Assembly: GCF_003369915.1 (NCBI RefSeq) | Contig: NC_046675.1 | Coordinates: 29,450,001 to 29,514,000, forward strand | Length of the DNA: 64,000 bases | Direction of reading: 5' to 3' | Source of the DNA: Drosophila miranda | Lineage: Eukaryota; Arthropoda; Insecta; Diptera; Drosophilidae | In this document: positions 35,101 through 46,431 of the stretch, piece after piece | Numbering within the stretch: the stretch's first letter is position 1 | Layout of the letters: each line of letters begins with the position of its first letter | Position numbers and translations under genes: made by a program | The notes under the pieces: generated by a model | The model's input: the letters and a program-made list of their open reading frames with translations, nothing else | Told to the model about the DNA's origin: nothing | The model's database searches: none

Positions 35101-37529
35101 TTAAATGCCAAGAATGCAATGCAGTATTCATCGACATCCTTTATCTGCAGATCCACAGTAAAGAGCACACTAATGAGCATGGGCATCGTAGTCTGTTGAG
35201 ACATACCAAGAACTACATTCCAATGACAGCCTTAGATTGCACGCGTGAGGTGATGAAGCACCGTGTCAAGCACAGCGGCGTTGGCCTGTTTAAGTGCCAA
35301 GAATGCAATGCAGTATTCATCAACATCCTTTATCTGCAGATCCACAGTAAAGAGCACACTAATGAGCATAGGCATCGTAGTCTGTTGAGACATACCAAGA
35401 ACGACATTGCAATGACAGCCTTACAGTGCACGCGTTGCCCGCGCTCATTCCCGAACATCCGTGAGGTGATGAAGCACCGTGTCGAGCACAGCGGCGTTGG
35501 CCTGTTTAAATGCCAAGAATGCAATGCAGTATTCATCGACATCCTTTATCTGCAGATCCACAGTAAAGAGCACACTAATGAGCATGGGCATCGTAGTCTG
35601 TTGAGACATACCAAGAACTACATTCCAATGACAGCCTTAGATTGCACGCGTGAGGTGATGAAGCACCGTGTCAAGCACAGCGGCGTTGGCCTGTTTAAGT
35701 GCCAAGAATGCAATGCAGTATTCATCAACATCCTTTATCTGCAGATCCACAGTAAAGAGCACACTAATGAGCATAGGCATCGTAGTCTGTTGAGACATAC
35801 CAAGAACGACATTGCAATGACAGCCTTACAGTGCACGCGTTGCCCGCGCTCATTCCCGAACATCCGTGAGGTGATGAAGCACCGTGTCGAGCACAGCGGC
35901 GTTGGCCTGTTTAAATGCCAAGAATGCAATGCAGTATTCATCGACATCCTTTATCTGCAGATCCACAGTAAAGAGCACACTAATGAGCATGGGCATCGTA
36001 GTCTGTTGAGACATACCAAGAACTACATTCCAATGACAGCCTTAGATTGCACGCGTGAGGTGATGAAGCACCGTGTCAAGCACAGCGGCGTTGGCCTGTT
36101 TAAGTGCCAAGAATGCAATGCAGTATTCATCAACATCCTTTATCTGCAGATCCACAGTAAAGAGCACACTAATGAGCATAGGCATCGTAGTCTGTTGAGA
36201 CATACCAAGAACGACATTGCAATGACAGCCTTACAGTGCACGCGTTGCCCGCGCTCATTCCCGAACATCCGTGAGGTGATGAAGCACCGTGTCGAGCACA
36301 GCGGCGTTTGCCTGTTTAAATGCCAAAAATGCAATGCAGTATTCATCGACATCCTTTATCTGCAGATCCACAGTAAAGAGCACACTAATGAGCATGGGCA
36401 TCGTAGTCTGTTGAGACATACCAAGAACTACATTCCAATGACAGCCTTAGATTGCACGCGTGAGGTGATGTTTAAATGCCAAGAATGCGATGCAGTATTC
36501 ATCGACATCCTTTTTCTGCAGATCCACAGTAAAGAGCATGCTGGTGAGCAAGGGCAACTGGAGCGTAGCCGAGGAGCCACACTCTTTAGGGCTAAGAAAC
36601 AGGTCGACTCCGACTCGAAGAAGAGTGTTTTAGAAATGTTTTCCTGCCATGACGCTAATAGTCGCTCAAAGAGTCCAACAATGCTAAAGAAGTAGGTTTT
36701 CAATCATAACGAATGATTTAATAGACATTAAATACTTTTTTATTCACACCAGGATGGAGCTCACCGACCCCGACCCTGCTATATCAAGCCCCACAAAGAA
36801 GAGCTGCATGACCCAATCCTTGCCAATGTAAGTGTATCTTTTTCCATTATGGGTTTTCGTCTTAACGTGTATTTTATCCCCAACCAGAAAACAGGAAAAT
36901 ACATGCCAGCAGTGCGGTAAGAAATTTACCTATAAACAAGCCCTGACTAGGCACATGCGTGTTCACACTGGCGAGCGTCCTTTCGAATGCACGTATTGCG
37001 AGAAGAAATATTCGCGCAGGGCTCAGCTAGATGAGCACACTGCTACCCACACTGGCGACCGTCCTTTCAAGTGCTTTGTTTGCGAGAAAAAATTTATTCG
37101 CAAGATACACCTAGCTGAGCACACTCGTATTCACACTGGCGACCGTCCTTACGAGTGCTTGACTTGCGGCAAGACTTTTCCGCGCAAGTATACCCTGCTT
37201 AAGCACAATCGTATCCACACTGGCGATCACCCTTCCGATTGCCCGCAATGCGACAAAAAATTTAGAGATAAGGACGCACTACAACAACACTTTCGTAATA
37301 TTCACAATTGCGAACGTCGTAACGAGAAAAATTATCAAGGGTGCTTCAAGAGGATGGAAAAAAGCTTTGACGAAAGTTATAAACTGGAGATACACGAAAG
37401 AAAGGCGTCGAATAACAACAATATGCCTGAACAGCGCTTAGACGTACGTGTCTCGTGTCCGATTTTCATAGAATCTTTAATTTTTGTTTGTTTTTTTCCT
37501 CTTTGCAGATTAAGGATGAAATCGCTTGA
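32167..37529 (+). CDS. ZAD-less poly-zinc-finger gene, copy C (longest)
   Basis: Same structure as copy B, with the new ATG at 32167 and exons 32167-32264, 32315-36691, 36753-36827, 36888-37443 and 37509-37529. The frame is open for 1708 residues. Exon 3 alone is 4.4 kb and holds 18 complete repeat units plus one truncated unit. Five C2H2 fingers with intact ligands follow in exon 5 (HTRIHTGD restored relative to B). There is no ZAD, nuclear localisation motif or other domain that I recognise. Open frame and intact splice sites argue for recent origin or constraint; expression is unproven. Confidence 0.5.
32643..36470 (+). repeat. coding minisatellite array C with 405-bp higher-order repeat
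   Basis: Ten 216-bp A units and eight 189-bp B units plus one truncated B. After the start (A-B-A) the order is a strict A-B dimer of 405 bp: A-unit landmarks recur every 405 bp from 33305 to 36140. Array length matches the unit sum. One unit carries G to A (GVSL), one G to T (GVCL) and one E to K (KCQKC); otherwise dimers are near identical. Confidence 0.93.
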
Positions 37530-38681
37530 AGCAATGTTTTGTTGAGATGACATTTATTTAAACATATAAGGACTGCTTACATTACTGAATAATTCTTTTG
37601 TTATGCCTCTATTTTTGACTACACTAAAACGACTGGAAGTTTATTCCTGTTTTTGCTAAATATACTTACAAAAAAAATCTCTATACTTTACAATGTAATA
37701 CTCATATGGAAATATTAAATAAATACTTCAGTTTTTAACGGGTTTCAACAAATTCCTAAAATTATAGCTAGTGGTGCTGAGTAACGTAATTCGTGCTTCT
37801 TATTAAAAAAAACTTTCGACTTTTTATTTAAATCAAACTTCAACAGCTAGTTAAAAGTTCATTAGCTTTGCAGTTTCCTTATTAATAAGGATAGGATCGT
37901 CATCACTTTAAATTTGAATTTGAATATTTCCATAGGCACCCTCTATTTCCGCCGCAATTACTGATTGTCTGTTACCCATCGGTGTGGATCTCGTTACATG
38001 AAAATTTATTGAGAGCAACAAAGTAATGCTATATTGATCTTTGTATCGCTCGCTCTGATTTCCGCCACGCCACTCGCATAACTATTATTATAATTAATTG
38101 ATATAAAGATAGATTTCCAACGAACCCAATCAACCCACAAACAATCGATGTTTAATAAAATTAGAAAACATCGATGCATCGATGGTATCATCGATGTTTT
38201 TCCACCTCTACCGAGAACCAAGAAACCGATGACAGGGCGAATTTGGTCACACCGTGAGTTCAAGTGGAGCGGCAAGGTAAGTTTTACTGAGCAAAGTTTA
38301 TAAATTGTAATAGATATTATCCCCCAGGCGTCGCTGTGGCACGATGCGTTTTCTTTGTGATGTTTGTGGCAAAGGATTTATAGCTGAGAACCATCTGAAA
38401 AGACATACCACCAGTCACAAGAACAATCAGATGGCGGAAATGTGAGTACTTGGCTTTTTAAACCAAACCATTGTTAATTTTCTCCTTAAAGAAGCAAAAG
38501 GAAGCCTCTTGGAAGTAAGAACACGTATCGAAGTCCGTCGCAGAAAAATAGGTCCCTAGAAGACCACAACAATGATCGTCTGGAAAGCATTTCTCCCAGA
38601 AAAATTCGTAGTACCGCAGAACTTCCATGTCCGCAATGCTATAAATGTTTTGACTCACAGGACAAGCTCGAATTTCACATT

Positions 38682-39785
38682 TCATTTCATTCTCGCTTGC
38701 AATCCGATCTCAATAACTTTCAGTCATGGTGTTGTGCAAACTTGTTATACCTTAATGCCTCGAAATGCAAAGTTATGACATTTCATCGTTCTAGCCCTTT
38801 GTTGGCTCCTTACACTCTATTTGGTGGTTCTCTTGAGAGAATTACCCTGGTGGATGATCTGGGTGTTATGTTAGACCCCAAGTTAAAGTTTTCCGAACAC
38901 ATTTCTACCATGGTAAATAAGGCCATGAGCGTGCTTGGGTTTATAAAGAGGTGGTCAAAGGAATTTGACGACCCCTATATAACAAAGACTCTCTATACCT
39001 CGCTTGTTCGTCCGATCTTAGAATACGGCTCCTGTGTATGGTGCCCTCAGTACAAAGTACACCAGGACCGTATAGAATCAGTACAGAAAAACTTTTTACT
39101 CTTTGCTCTGCGGGGCCTTAACTGGGATGCGGGTGTAAGACTCCCATCTTACTCTAGTAGACTACTATTAGTAAACCTCCCATCCTTAGTTAACCGTAGA
39201 AAAATGCTTGGTGTGATATTTATGCACAACTTGATCAGGGGTGACATAGACAGCCCTGATCTGTTGAGCCGCATAAACTTCACGATTCCTATTAGACTGA
39301 CTAGAAATTTTATACCGTTGTTCCTTCCACTTTGTAGATCGAATTATTCCTTGCATGAACCGTTTAGGGTCTTATGCTCGGATTATAATTCCCTCTACCA
39401 TATTATATCCACCACTAATTCTCTTCCTCTTATTAAATTATTAATCCTTACACACCTTTCTATTAATTAGTAACTGTAGTGGTATTTGTACTTTGATTGC
39501 ATGCTTAGTTTCTTAGTAAGTTTAGTACTAATTTTCCTCGAATGTTAGTCTAATAGCTATCTTTCTTGCATGTTCGCGTTTGGTTCGGCTACGCACCGCG
39601 CGTCATGCGGCAGCGCCCCTCGGTCGGTTGGGCGGGAGGAGGGCTGCGTTTTGCCTGGGATCCGCGCGTAACAGCCTTCTGCTGGTGTCACACGGGCCAC
39701 TTGACGGTGCAGTAACTGCATCGCCTCTTGAAAGATGCAGTCATTGCATGTCAACGTCCACACAAAAAAAAAAAAAAAAAAAAAA
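38682..39785 (+). mobile_element. 5'-truncated non-LTR retrotransposon with poly(A) tail
   Basis: The frame 38697-39470 matches the C-terminal part of a jockey/CR1-like reverse transcriptase (LNASKCKVMTFHR, then the family-typical LVRPILEYGSCVWCP). A GC-rich 3' UTR and 22 consecutive A residues (39764-39785) complete it. The 5' end starts downstream of the YADD catalytic motif. GATA of the target (CACATTGATAAGATG in other copies) is missing, so the insertion deleted a few bases instead of duplicating them. Confidence 0.88.
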
Positions 39786-39918
39786 GATGTGCCATGAACG
39801 TAGTCTAGGAAGACATCAACAAGAGCACATTCCACTGGCAGCCTTTGAGGGCCCGCGATCATTCTCGAACATGAATGAGCTGAGGGAGCCCCGTGTCAAG
39901 CACAGCGACAATGGCCTG

Positions 39919-41154
39919 TTTAAGTGCCAAGAATGCAATGCAGTATTCATCAACATCCTTTATCTGCAGATCCACAGTAAAGAGCACACTAATGAGCATA
40001 GGCATCGTAGTCTGTTGAGACATACCAAGAACGACATTGCAATGACAGCCTTACAGTGCACGCGTTGCCCGCGCTCATTCCCGAACATCCGTGAGGTGAT
40101 GAAGCACCGTGTCGAGCACAGCGGCGTTGGCCTGTCTAAATGCCAAGAATGCAATGCAGTATTCATCGACATCCTTTATCTGCAGATCCACAGTAAAGAG
40201 CACACTAATGAGCATGGGCATCGTAGTCTGTTGAGACATACCAAGAACGACATTGCAATGACAGCCTTACAGTGCACGCGTTGCCCGCGCTCATTCCCGA
40301 ACATCCGTGAGGTGATGAAGCACCGTGTCGAGCACAGCGGCGTTGGCCTGTTTAAATGCCAAGAATGCAATGCAGTATTCATCGACATCCTTTATCTGCA
40401 GATCCACAGTAAAGAGCACACTAATGAGCATGGGCATCGTAGTCTGTTGAGACATACCAAGAACGACATTGCAATGACAGCCTTACAGTGCACGCGTTGC
40501 CCGCGCTCATTCCCGAACATCCGTGAGGTGATGAAGCACCGTGTCGAGCACAGCGGCGTTGGCCTGTTTAAATGCCAAGAATGCAATGCAGTATTCATCA
40601 ACATCCTTTATCTGCAGATCCACAGTAAAGAGCACACTAATGAGCATAGGCATCGTAGTCTGTTGAGACATACCAAGAACGACATTGCAATGACAGCCTT
40701 ACAGTGCATGCGTTGCCCGCGCTCATTCCCGAACATCCGTGAGGTGATGAAGCACCGTGTCGAGCACAGCGGCGTTGGCCTGTTTAAATGCCAAGAATGC
40801 AATGCAGTATTCATCAACATCCTTTATCTGCAGATCCACAGTAAAGAGCACACTAATGAGCATAGGCATCGTAGTCTGTTGAGACATACCAAGAACGACA
40901 TTGCAATGACAGCCTTACAGTGCACGCGTTGCCCGCGCTCATTCCCGAACATCCGTGAGGTGATGAAGCACCGTGTCGAGCACAGCGGCGTTGGCCTGTT
41001 TAAATGCCAAGAATGCAATGCAGTATTCATCGACATCCTTTATCTGCAGATCCACAGTAAAAAACACACTAATGAGCATGGGCATCGTAGTCTGTTGAGA
41101 CATACCAAGAACTACATTCCAATGACAGCCTTAGATTGCACGCGTGAGGTGATG
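39919..41154 (+). repeat. coding minisatellite array D: 5 x 216 bp plus a truncated unit
   Basis: Five consecutive 216-bp A-type units and one truncated B-type unit (40999-41154), all in frame. Two A units carry the HGHR variant usually linked to B units, which suggests recombination between unit types. Confidence 0.9.
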
Positions 41155-42148
41155 TTTAAATGCCAAGAATGCGATGCAGTATTCATCGACATCCTTTTTC
41201 TGCAGATCCACAGTAAAGAGCACGCTGGTGAGCAAGGGCAACTGGAGCGTAGCCGAGGAGCCACACTGCCTAGGGATAAGAAACAGGTCGACTCCGACTC
41301 GAAGAAGAGTGTTTTAAAAATGTTTTCCTGCCATGACGCTAATAGTCGCTCAAAGAGTCCAACAATGCTAAAGAAGTAGGTTTTCAATCATAACGAATGA
41401 TTTAATAGACATTAAATACTTTTTTATTCACACCAGGATGGAGCTCACTGACCCCGACCCTGCTATATCAAGCCCCACAAAGAAGAGCTGCATGACCCAA
41501 TCCTTGCCAATGTAAGTGTATCTTTTTCCATTATGGGTTTTCGTCTTAACGTGTATTTTATCCCCAACCAGAAAACAGGAAAATACATGCCAGCAGTGCG
41601 GTAAGAAATTTACCTATAAACAAGCCCTGACTAGGCACATGCGTGTTCACACTGGCGAGCGTCCTTTCGAATGCACGTATTGCGAGAAGAAATATTCGCG
41701 CAAGGCTCAGCTAGATGAGCACACTGCTACCCACACTGGCGACCGTCCTTTCAAGTGCTTGGTTTGCGAGAAGAAATTTATTCGCAAGATACACCTAGCT
41801 GAGCACACTCGTATTCACACTGGCGACCGTCCTTACGAGTGCTTGACTTGCGGCAAGACTTTTCCGCGCAAGTATACCCTGCTTAAGCACAATCGTATCC
41901 ACACTGGCGATCACCCTTCCGATTGCCCGCAATGCGACAAAAAATTTAGAGATAAGGACGCACTACAACAACACTTTCGTAATATTCACAATTGCGAACG
42001 TCGTAACGAGAAAAATTATCAAGGGTGCTTCAAGAGGATGGAAAAAAGCTTTGACGAAAGTTATAAACTGGAGATACACGAAAGAAAGGCGTCGAATAAC
42101 AACAATATGCCTGAACAGCGCTTAGACGTACGTGTCTCGTGTCCGATT

Positions 42149-43980
42149 TCCATAGGCACCCTCTATTTCCGCCGCAATTACTGATTGTCTGTTACCCATC
42201 GGTGTGGATCTCGTTACATGAAAATTTATTGAGAGCAACAAAGTAATGCTATATTGATCTTTGTATCGCTCGCTCTGATTTCCGCCACGCCACTCGCATA
42301 ACTATTATTATAATTAATTGATATAAAGATAGATTTCCAACGAACCCAATCAACCCACAAACAATCGATGTTTAATAAAATTAGAAAACATCGATGCATC
42401 GATGGTATCATCGATGTTTTTCCACCTCTACCGAGAACCAAGAAACCGATGACAGGGCGAATTTGGTCACACCGTGAGTTCAAGTGGAGCGGCAAGGTAA
42501 GTTTTACTGAGCAAAGTTTATAAATTGTAATAGATATTATCCCCCAGGCGTCGCTGTGGCACGATGCGTTTTCTTTGTGATGTTTGTGGCAAAGGATTTA
42601 TAGCTGAGAACCATCTGAAAAGACATACCACCAGTCACAAGAACAATCAGATGGCGGAAATGTGAGTACTTGGCTTTTTAAACCAAACCATTGTTAATTT
42701 TCTCCTTAAAGAAGCAAAAGGAAGCCTCTTGGAAGTAAGAACACGTATCGAAGTCCGTCGCAGAAAAATAGGACCCTAGAAGACCACAACAATGATCGTC
42801 TGGAAAGCATTTCTCCCAGAAAAATTCGTAGTACCGCAGAACTTCCATGTCCGCAATGCTATAAATGTTTTGACTCACAGGACAAGCTCGAATTTCACAT
42901 TGATAAGATGTGCCATGAACGTAGTCTAGGAAGACATCAACAAGAGCACATTCCACTGGCAGCCTTTGAGGGCCCGCGATCATTCTCGAACATGAATCAG
43001 CTGAGGGAGCCGCGTGTCAAGCACAGCGACAATTGCCTGTTTAAGTGCCAAGAATGCAATGCAGTATTCATCAACATCCTTTATCTGCAGATCCACAGTA
43101 AAGAGCATGCTGGTGAGCAAGGGCAACTGGAGCGTAGCCGAGGAGCCACACTCTTTAGGGCTAAGAAACAGGTCGACTCCGACTCGAAGAAGAGTGTTTT
43201 AGAAATGTTTTCCTGCCATGACGCTAATAGTCGCTCAAAGAGTCCAACAATGCTAAAGAAGTAGGTTTTCAATCATAACGAATGATTTAATAGACATTAA
43301 ATACTTTTTTATTCACACCAGGATGGAGCTCACCGACCCCGACCCTGCTATATCAAGCCCCACAAAGAAGAGCTGCATGACCCAATCCTTGCCAATGTAA
43401 GTCTATCTTTTTCCATTATGGATTTTCGTCTTAACGTGTATTTTATCCCCAACCAGAAAACATGAAAATACATGCCAGCAGTGCGGTAAGAAATTTACCT
43501 ATAAACAAGCCCTGACTAGGCACATGCGTGTTCACACTGGCGAGCGTCCTTTCGAATGCACGTATTGCGAGAAGAAATATTCGCGCAAGGCTCAGCTAGA
43601 TGAGCACACTGCTACCCACACTGGCGATCGTCCTTTCAAGTGCTTGGTTTGCGAGAAGAAATTTATTCGCAAGATACACCTAGCTGAGCACACTCGTATT
43701 CACACTGGCGACCGTCCTTACGAGTGCTTGACTTGCGGCCAGACTTTTCCGCGCAAGTATACCCTGCTTAAGCACAATCGTATCCACACTGGTGATCACC
43801 CTTCCGATTGCCCCAAGAAAAAGGAAAAAAGCTTTGACGAAAGTTATAAACTGGAGATACACGAAAGATAGGCGTCGTGTCCGTACGTGTCTCGTGTCCG
43901 ATTTTCATAGAATCTTTAATTTTTGTTGTTTTCCTCTTTGTAGATTGAGGATGAAATCGCTTGAAGCATTTTTTCATTGA
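42149..43980 (+). repeat. type I tandem unit E (minisatellite contracted to zero)
   Basis: Has the riboflavin-kinase fragment, the ATCGATG cluster and zinc-finger exons, but exon 3 has only the terminal CQEC finger. It joins the first mRpL19 copy downstream. Confidence 0.8.
42564..43871 (+). CDS. short ZAD-less zinc-finger gene, copy E
   Basis: Exons 42564-42661, 42712-43260, 43322-43396 and 43457-43871 give an open frame of 378 residues from the same new ATG in exon 2. Exon 5 has a deletion that removes the last finger (CPQCDKKF) and a nonsense change (AGA TAG) ends the protein early. Both features are shared by copies F to I. Four complete TGE/TGD-linked fingers remain. Expression is unknown. 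Confidence 0.42.
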
Positions 43981-44480
43981 CATGACTTTTCTTTAACTAA
44001 ATATTTTTAAAACTAGGTTAGGTTAGGTTATGATCGTCTTCATTTTAAATTTGAATATTTCTGTACATCTTGATTAGTGCTTCCCTGCATTATTTATTTC
44101 AATAGATTGCGTTTATATCCTTATCATTCTTTCACATTCAAACTCAGGCGCGCAGCTCGACCACTAACCATACAGTATACCATCCAGTCGATAGTATCGA
44201 ATGCCTGTGCTTTTCTCTCTTATATGTGGGATTTGCTCTCTTTTAATTGCTGGGATATAAACGTACTATCTATGGAGGAGCGAGCGCACCAAATAAAGTA
44301 AGAACAATGTGGAGAAATAACGTAAATAGTCGTCCATTCTAAGAAATTTTAAATTAACCTATCGGTCTAAAATCAGCTAAAATCAGAACAAATGCAAAAT
44401 GTAGCAGGTCACACTGGTTGTGAAACGACCACACTGCATCACGATTATCTAAACATTTATTTCGAAGTAAAATTATTAAA
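43981..44480. promoter_or_regulatory. zinc-finger to mRpL19 intergenic region and mRpL19 promoter, copy 1
   Basis: AT-rich, with the triplet repeat GGTTAGGTTAGGTTA at about 44017 and the core-promoter motif GGTCACACTGG at 44407-44417 (Ohler motif 1). The same region precedes each of the five mRpL19 copies. Copies 1 and 3 share a shorter variant just upstream of motif 1. Confidence 0.6.
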
Positions 44481-45458
44481 ATGAACAGCGCCAGGGCTAT
44501 GAGCAAAGTATGGGCACAGCAGTCGGCCTTCAATCGAATCGGTACGTACTTGTTAGTTTCCCATCGCAAAACGTACATTGTATAACTTTTTTCAGTCACA
44601 TTTTCCACGAAAGCCACGCAACATGCCGCCGCCGCTGTCTCATCGGCAGGCGCCGAACCGCCAGGAGAAGAGAAAACTAGCGCGACTCCTCCCGCTGCAG
44701 CTCAGCCACCTACACCCACACCCACGCCAGTGCGAAAACCCATTGTACCCTCGAACTATCGGTTCATTTATCCCGAATTCCTGCCCGACCCCAAAGTAGA
44801 GTGGCGCAATCCGATCCGTGAGAAGCTGGAACGGTGAGATATGCTGGACCGGCGGCGTCAAATTGATCTGCCCGAGTTTTATGTGGGCTCTATAATGGCG
44901 GTAACCAGCTCCGATCCCCAAGCTGCGGGCAAGACAAGTCGCTTTGTCGGGATTTGCATAAATCGTGACCGTTGTGGTCTCCGCGCTCGCTTCGTACTAC
45001 GGAACGTGATTGATCACCAGGGCATGGAGGTGGTCTACGAACTATACGATCCCACCATTCAAAAGGTCGAAGTGCTACGTCTCGAGAAGCGGCTGGATGA
45101 CAACCTGTTTTACCTCCGTGACGCTCTGCCGGAGTTCAGCACGTTTGATGAGAAGATGGAAACCGAACATCTAGAAGAGGGCGTTCCGCGGCCCTGGTTG
45201 GAGCGTTGGGAGCGCCAAAATCTACGCGGTGTGGCGAATATTGATCAGTATATTAAGGACAAGCACCGCAAATCGGCGGAGAAGGTGCAAAAGCCTTGGG
45301 AGAAGTACGATCTGATGAAGCAATATCGCTCCACCATACCCGAGGAAGAGCAGAAGGAGGTCTTCGCCGAGGTCCACACGGAACTGCACAGCCTGGAGCT
45401 GCAGCGCAAACGCAATAAGCGGAAGCGCACCTTTGCGAAGCCCAAACAGCTTGCTTAA
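44481..45458 (+). pseudogene. mRpL19: mRpL19 copy 1, nonsense-mutated
   Basis: Exons 44481-44541 and 44596-45458 correspond to mitochondrial ribosomal protein L19, but an in-frame TGA at 44835-44837 replaces the Leu codon found in copies 3, 4 and 5, truncating the product at 100 residues. The change CGTTTAGAT to CGGTGAGAT also makes a donor-like GGTGAGAT. A 36-bp in-frame deletion (residues PVPVNDIKVVLR region) lies near 45183. The promoter is intact. Confidence 0.85.
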
Positions 45459-45461
45459 AGA

Positions 45462-46431
45462 ATGCATTTGTCATCCATTCGTAGTCTAAGGAGACATCAA
45501 CAAGAGCACATTCCACTGGCAGCCTTTGAGGGCCCGCGATCATTCTCGAACATGAATCAGCTGAGGGAGCCGCGTGTCAAGCACAGCGACAATTGCCTGT
45601 TTAAGTGCCAAGAATGCAATGCAGTATTCATCAACATCCTTTATCTGCAGATCCACAGTAAAGAGCATGCTGGTGAGCAAGGGCAACTGGAGCGTAGCCG
45701 AGGAGCCACACTCTTTAGGGCTAAGAAACAGGTCGACTCCGACTCGAAGAAGAGTGTTTTAGAAATGTTTTCCTGCCATGACGCTAATAGTCGCTCAAAA
45801 AGTCCAACAATGCTAAAGAAGTAGGTTTTCAATCATAACGAATGATTTAATAGACATTAAATACTTTTTTATTCACACCAGGATGGAGCTCACCGACCCC
45901 GACCCTGCTATATCAAGCCCCACAAAGAAGAGCTGCATGACCCAATCCTTGCCAATGTAAGTCTATCTTTTTCCATTATGGATTTTCGTCTTAACGTGTA
46001 TTTTATCCCCAACCAGAAAACATGAAAATACATGCCAGCAGTGCGGTAAGAAATTTACCTATAAACAAGCCCTGACTAGGCACATGCGTGCTCACACTGG
46101 CGAGCGTCCTTTCGAATGCACGTATTGCGAGAAGAAATATTCGCGCAAGGCTCAGCTAGATGAGCACACTGCTACCCACACTGGCGATCGTCCTTTCAAG
46201 TGCTTGGTTTGCGAGAAGAAATTTATTCGCAAGATACACCTAGCTGAGCACACTCGTATTCACACTGGCGACCGTCCTTACGAGTGCTTGACTTGCGGCC
46301 AGACTTTTCCGCGCAAGTATACCCTGCTTAAGCACAATCGTATCCACACTGGTGATCACCCTTCCGATTGCCCCAAGAAAAAGGAAAAAAGCTTTGACGA
46401 AAGTTATAAACTGGAGATACACGAAAGATAG
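45462..46431 (+). CDS. chimeric zinc-finger ORF F starting in mRpL19 3' UTR
   Basis: The ATG at 45462 belongs to the mRpL19 3' UTR; across the CGTAG fusion it reads MHLSSIRSLRRHQQEH into zinc-finger exon 3. Exons 45462-45820, 45882-45956 and 46017-46431 splice in frame to 282 residues with five CxxC...HxxxH fingers. No promoter other than read-through from mRpL19 copy 1 is visible. This may be only a by-product of the duplication. Confidence 0.35.

Larger units (their letters stand above)
31768..37944 (+). repeat. type I tandem unit C
   Basis: Same organisation as unit B, but 6177 bp long because its internal minisatellite is larger. Flanking parts are nearly identical to B. Confidence 0.85.
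38344..42127 (+). pseudogene. zinc-finger copy D, split by a retrotransposon
   Basis: Exon 2 (38344-38441 from the new ATG) and the start of exon 3 (38492 on) are intact, but the LINE enters exon 3 at 38682. Exon 3 then resumes at 39786 and runs to 41375, followed by exons 41437-41511 and 41572-42127; exon 6 is gone. The upstream half stays in frame with the reverse-transcriptase tail, giving a 358-residue chimaera ending at 39470. The downstream half is open from 39580 through the LINE 3' end. It cannot make the original protein without removal of the insert. Confidence 0.75.
37945..42148 (+). repeat. type I tandem unit D, interrupted by a LINE and 3'-deleted
   Basis: Starts like B and C, carries a retrotransposon at 38682-39785 and a short minisatellite. 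It loses exon 6 and the 3' flank, its end running straight into the next unit at a shared TTCCATAGGCACC sequence near 42148. Confidence 0.8.

Noticed and set aside
27540-36470. CRISPR-like or plain satellite array
   Set aside because: Units are 189-216 bp, directly adjacent with no unique spacers, and encode C2H2 fingers in one open frame with splice sites on both sides.
27581-41036. Series of 70-codon minus-strand frames repeated every 216 or 405 bp
   Set aside because: They are antisense shadows of the zinc-finger repeat unit. Their regularity only mirrors the plus-strand coding repeat.
44014-44030. GGTTAGGTTAGGTTA, resembling the insect telomere repeat TTAGG
   Set aside because: Only three repeats, present at the same place in each mRpL19 unit and inside gene-rich DNA. 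Drosophila telomeres do not use TTAGG. Most likely chance low complexity.
44578-44799. Plus-strand frame rich in Pro/His at the start of mRpL19 exon 2, repeated in all copies
   Set aside because: It is the +1 shadow of the real exon 2 frame, which continues from exon 1 across the intron.
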